A DNA stretch of 64,000 bases from Tolypeutes matacus. Its lineage: Eukaryota; Chordata; Mammalia; Cingulata; Chlamyphoridae. Numbering within the stretch: position 1 is the first letter of the stretch; each line of letters begins with the position of its first letter. Where the stretch lies: NCBI GenBank assembly GCA_026826555.1, contig JAKSZT010054583.1, positions 236,606 through 300,605 on the forward strand, written 5' to 3'. Position numbers and translations under genes: made by a program. Positions 62,381 through 64,000 of the stretch are shown piece after piece. The notes below the pieces were generated by a model that saw nothing but the letters and a program-made list of their open reading frames with translations, was not told the origin of the DNA and made no database searches.

Positions 62381-63120
62381 CAGTGTTACAACATGATCCC
62401 AAGTCTGGCTGTTTGTGGAGGGGAGCAGGAGAGTGCAGGGGCAGCAATTTTCCTGAATGCATTAACTTCTAAAGTTACCATGTTTGACCTAAGTTATTAG
62501 GATGTTAACAAAATGGTATTAGAAGAAGCAGTGAGAGAGGAAGAGTCAGCACTAATATATTAGCAGTCAGGCACTGAGCAAGGAAGAGACTATGACTAAA
62601 GGGCAGTCGCATTTTGGGGTGCTCACTCCTGCAGAGACCTGTAACAGCGTTCCCCACTGTCCTTACCCATAGCTTTCTCCCTTGATGATAGGATCCTGTT
62701 CTGATAAGAACCAATGTCATGGTCTCTCCAACCAAGGGTTTCACAGACCTGTGATTCAAGGATCTATTTTTCTTAAATATCAACAAGTGTTCAAAAAAAA
62801 AGAAAAGTCTAGCTCCTAAAATCTATTTTAGTTCTGTTATAATATTTTTAAAGCCTTTAAATCAAATTGTATTACTTCCTTGATGAGAGGAACAAGTCCA
62901 GTTCTGCTCACTACTTTAATCCATTAATTAGTTATACCTCAGGCCATTTAAGTTCCACTTTATAACAGATATAATATTTTTAAAACGTTGGTATTTCCAT
63001 CAAGTAAGTTGGGTAAACTGTAATGATTGAAAGATATTAGTGGGTATACTCTAAGACATACAATAATAAAGTATTTCATTAAATTAATTCTGTGAATTTT
63101 GTATCTTTCCATTTCACTAG

Positions 63121-63248
63121 AATACTCATTTGGGAAGATGGTAGCTTGGAAATCAATAACATAACAAGGAATGATGGAGGTGTCTATACGTGCTTTGCGG
63201 AAAATAATAGAGGGAAAGCTAATAGCACTGGGACTCTTGTCATCACAG
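63121..63248 (+). CDS. CNTN1: contactin-1 exon, second half of Ig5 (residues 460-502)
   Basis: The exon is 128 nt, phase 2 to phase 1, with donor ACAG|GTAAGA. It encodes RILIWEDGSLEINNITRNDG, then GVYTCFAENNRGKANSTGTL and VIT. The F-strand cysteine C484 lies in NDGGVYTC and pairs with C436. Two sequons are present, N473-I-T and N494-S-T. An L1 3' end lies about 50 bases downstream of its donor. Confidence 0.97.
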
Positions 63249-63785
63249 GTAAGAAAACATTTGATTAATTTTTTCATTTTCAGTTTGTGCTTCATTTTTA
63301 AAAAAATTTTTATTGAACTATATCATTCATACATAAACACGCAAATACAATAAATAATAGTAAAAGTTGTGAACTTATAAAACAAACATTCATAACATCG
63401 TACAGGGGTCCCATTCATCACCCCACCACCAACACTTTTCATTGTTGTGAGACATTTGTTACAAATTATGAAAGAATATTATCAAAATAGTACTCCTTAC
63501 TACAGTTCATATCTTATATTTGGTGTATTTTAATGTACTAAAAATTAGGTGATATGAATCAGCCCTAACTGGTCTAAAACAGCCCATGTATTGATAAGTT
63601 TCCATTTCAAAAGAGGCATGTCTCTTGCCTGATGAAATTGCTCCTGGAATTTAGATTTCAAAGCATCTTATTCCTTGGCACAGAGAAACAAAAAGATATT
63701 GATTTTAATCTTTCAATATCCCAGGTAAAATTTTGTCTCATCTCTTCTTGAATTGCACTTTACTTCTTTATTTAACAATATTTAG
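63249..63785 (+). other. 537-bp intron between Ig5 and Ig6
   Basis: Nearly half of this short intron is an antisense L1 3' end (63297-63540). The remainder is unique. The acceptor is AACAATATTTAG, with a modest polypyrimidine stretch further upstream. Confidence 0.8.
63297..63540 (-). repeat. L1 3' UTR fragment, antisense
   Basis: Its reverse complement shares the block order of the 3' UTR unit in the nested L1 at 44210-44690: 'aaatacaccaaatataagat', 'atttgtaacaaatgtctcac', 'tgggacccctgta', 'gttcacaacttttactat'. The A-rich end lies at its left side. It is a 5'-truncated insertion. Confidence 0.75.
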
Positions 63786-63961
63786 ATCCCACACGAATTA
63801 TTTTGGCCCCCATTAATGCTGATGTCACTGTTGGAGAAAATGCCACCATGCAATGTGCTGCTTCTTCTGATCCTGCCCTGGACCTCACGTTCATTTGGTC
63901 CTTCAATGGCTATGTGATCGATTTCAACAAAGAGAATATTCACTATCAACGGAATTTTATG
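63786..63961 (+). CDS. CNTN1: contactin-1 exon, first part of Ig6 (residues 503-561)
   Basis: The exon is 176 nt, phase 1 to phase 0, with donor TATG|GTAGGT. It encodes D(split)PTRIILAPINADVTVGEN, then ATMQCAASSDPALDLTFIWS, FNGYVIDFNKENIHYQRNFM. The B-strand cysteine is C526, the core Trp sits in FIWSFNG, and the sequon is N521-A-T. The F-strand cysteine of Ig6 must be on the next exon, outside the window. In-frame reading past the donor meets a stop soon after, as expected of intron. Confidence 0.97.
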
Positions 63962-64000
63962 GTAGGTGTTCTCAGTTTCATCTTATGAACGTCCCATCAC
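63962..64000 (+). other. start of the next intron (cut by window edge)
   Basis: Intron beginning GTAGGTGTT. Only 39 bases are visible. Confidence 0.85.

Larger units (their letters stand above)
61394..63120 (+). other. 1.7 kb intron within Ig5
   Basis: It contains - strand MIR-like pieces at 61600-61670 and 62240-62380 and otherwise unique sequence. The acceptor is CCATTTCACTAG. No gene is seen. Confidence 0.8.
14046..63961 (+). other. CNTN1: CNTN1 gene, 5' coding portion (13 exons)
   Basis: Contactin-1 is a GPI-anchored immunoglobulin-superfamily adhesion molecule on neurons and oligodendrocyte-lineage cells. It takes part in axon guidance, paranodal junctions (with Caspr and neurofascin) and sodium-channel trafficking. 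The translated exons match mammalian contactin-1 as I know it, almost residue for residue. Exon ends fall on GT and AG, and split codons rejoin correctly, giving 561 codons of the usual ~1018. Paired Ig cysteines fall at C65/C114, C158/C211, C263/C310, C352/C391 and C436/C484; C526 of Ig6 has its partner outside the window. N-glycosylation sequons are at N208, N258, N338, N457, N473, N494 and N521. Most Ig domains are split over two exons, as in related IgCAM genes. The gene continues to the right; its promoter is not seen. Confidence 0.97.

Noticed and set aside
1..64000. an undescribed multi-gene system
   Set aside because: The window is one vertebrate gene with large introns and ordinary interspersed repeats. 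I saw no gene cluster, viral insertion or second gene that would support a new system.

Overview
This is mammalian nuclear DNA carrying the 5' coding part of the contactin-1 gene (CNTN1) on the + strand. Thirteen exons join into one open reading frame of 1683 nt (561 codons), running from the start codon at 14119 to the splice donor at 63962. The split codons and GT/AG boundaries agree at every junction. The product begins with a signal peptide, then an 11-residue segment from a 33-nt microexon, then Ig domains 1 to 5 and the first part of Ig6. The rest of Ig6, the four fibronectin type III domains and the GPI-anchor signal lie beyond the right edge. Contactin-1 is a GPI-anchored neuronal adhesion protein that acts at the axon surface, for example with Caspr and neurofascin at paranodes.

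The host is most likely a xenarthran, probably an armadillo. The introns carry several tRNA-derived SINEs of the DAS type, with the A-box and B-box of the tRNA promoter and a tail based on ATAAATAAATA. I know these from Dasypus. No window-wide search was possible, so the species is an inference.

Layout: 1-14045 lies upstream of the start codon. It is probably intron between untranslated exons, with one candidate 5' UTR exon at 57-112, two copies of a 1.3-1.5 kb retroelement and several SINEs. The start-codon exon (14046-14179) and the microexon (15422-15454) are followed by an 8 kb intron. Exons for Ig1 and the first half of Ig2 lie at 23.5-30.3 kb. A 17.4 kb intron (30275-47670) is dominated by LINE-1: an old L1 of about 5.2 kb is split by a second L1 of about 4.6 kb, with a recognisable target-site duplication. 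From 47.7 to 64 kb come the exons for the second half of Ig2 through the first part of Ig6. The introns here hold remnants of ancient L2 LINEs, MIR and MER5-like elements, and an inverted L1 3' end squeezed between the last two exons.

I found no operon-like or CRISPR-like system, no RNA gene outside SINEs and no second protein-coding gene. The most informative unusual structures are the nested L1s, the triplicated L1 3' UTR unit, the twin-primed (5'-inverted) retroelement, the dimeric SINE with a shared target-site duplication, a candidate poison exon in intron 56419-57070 and a candidate noncoding first exon.
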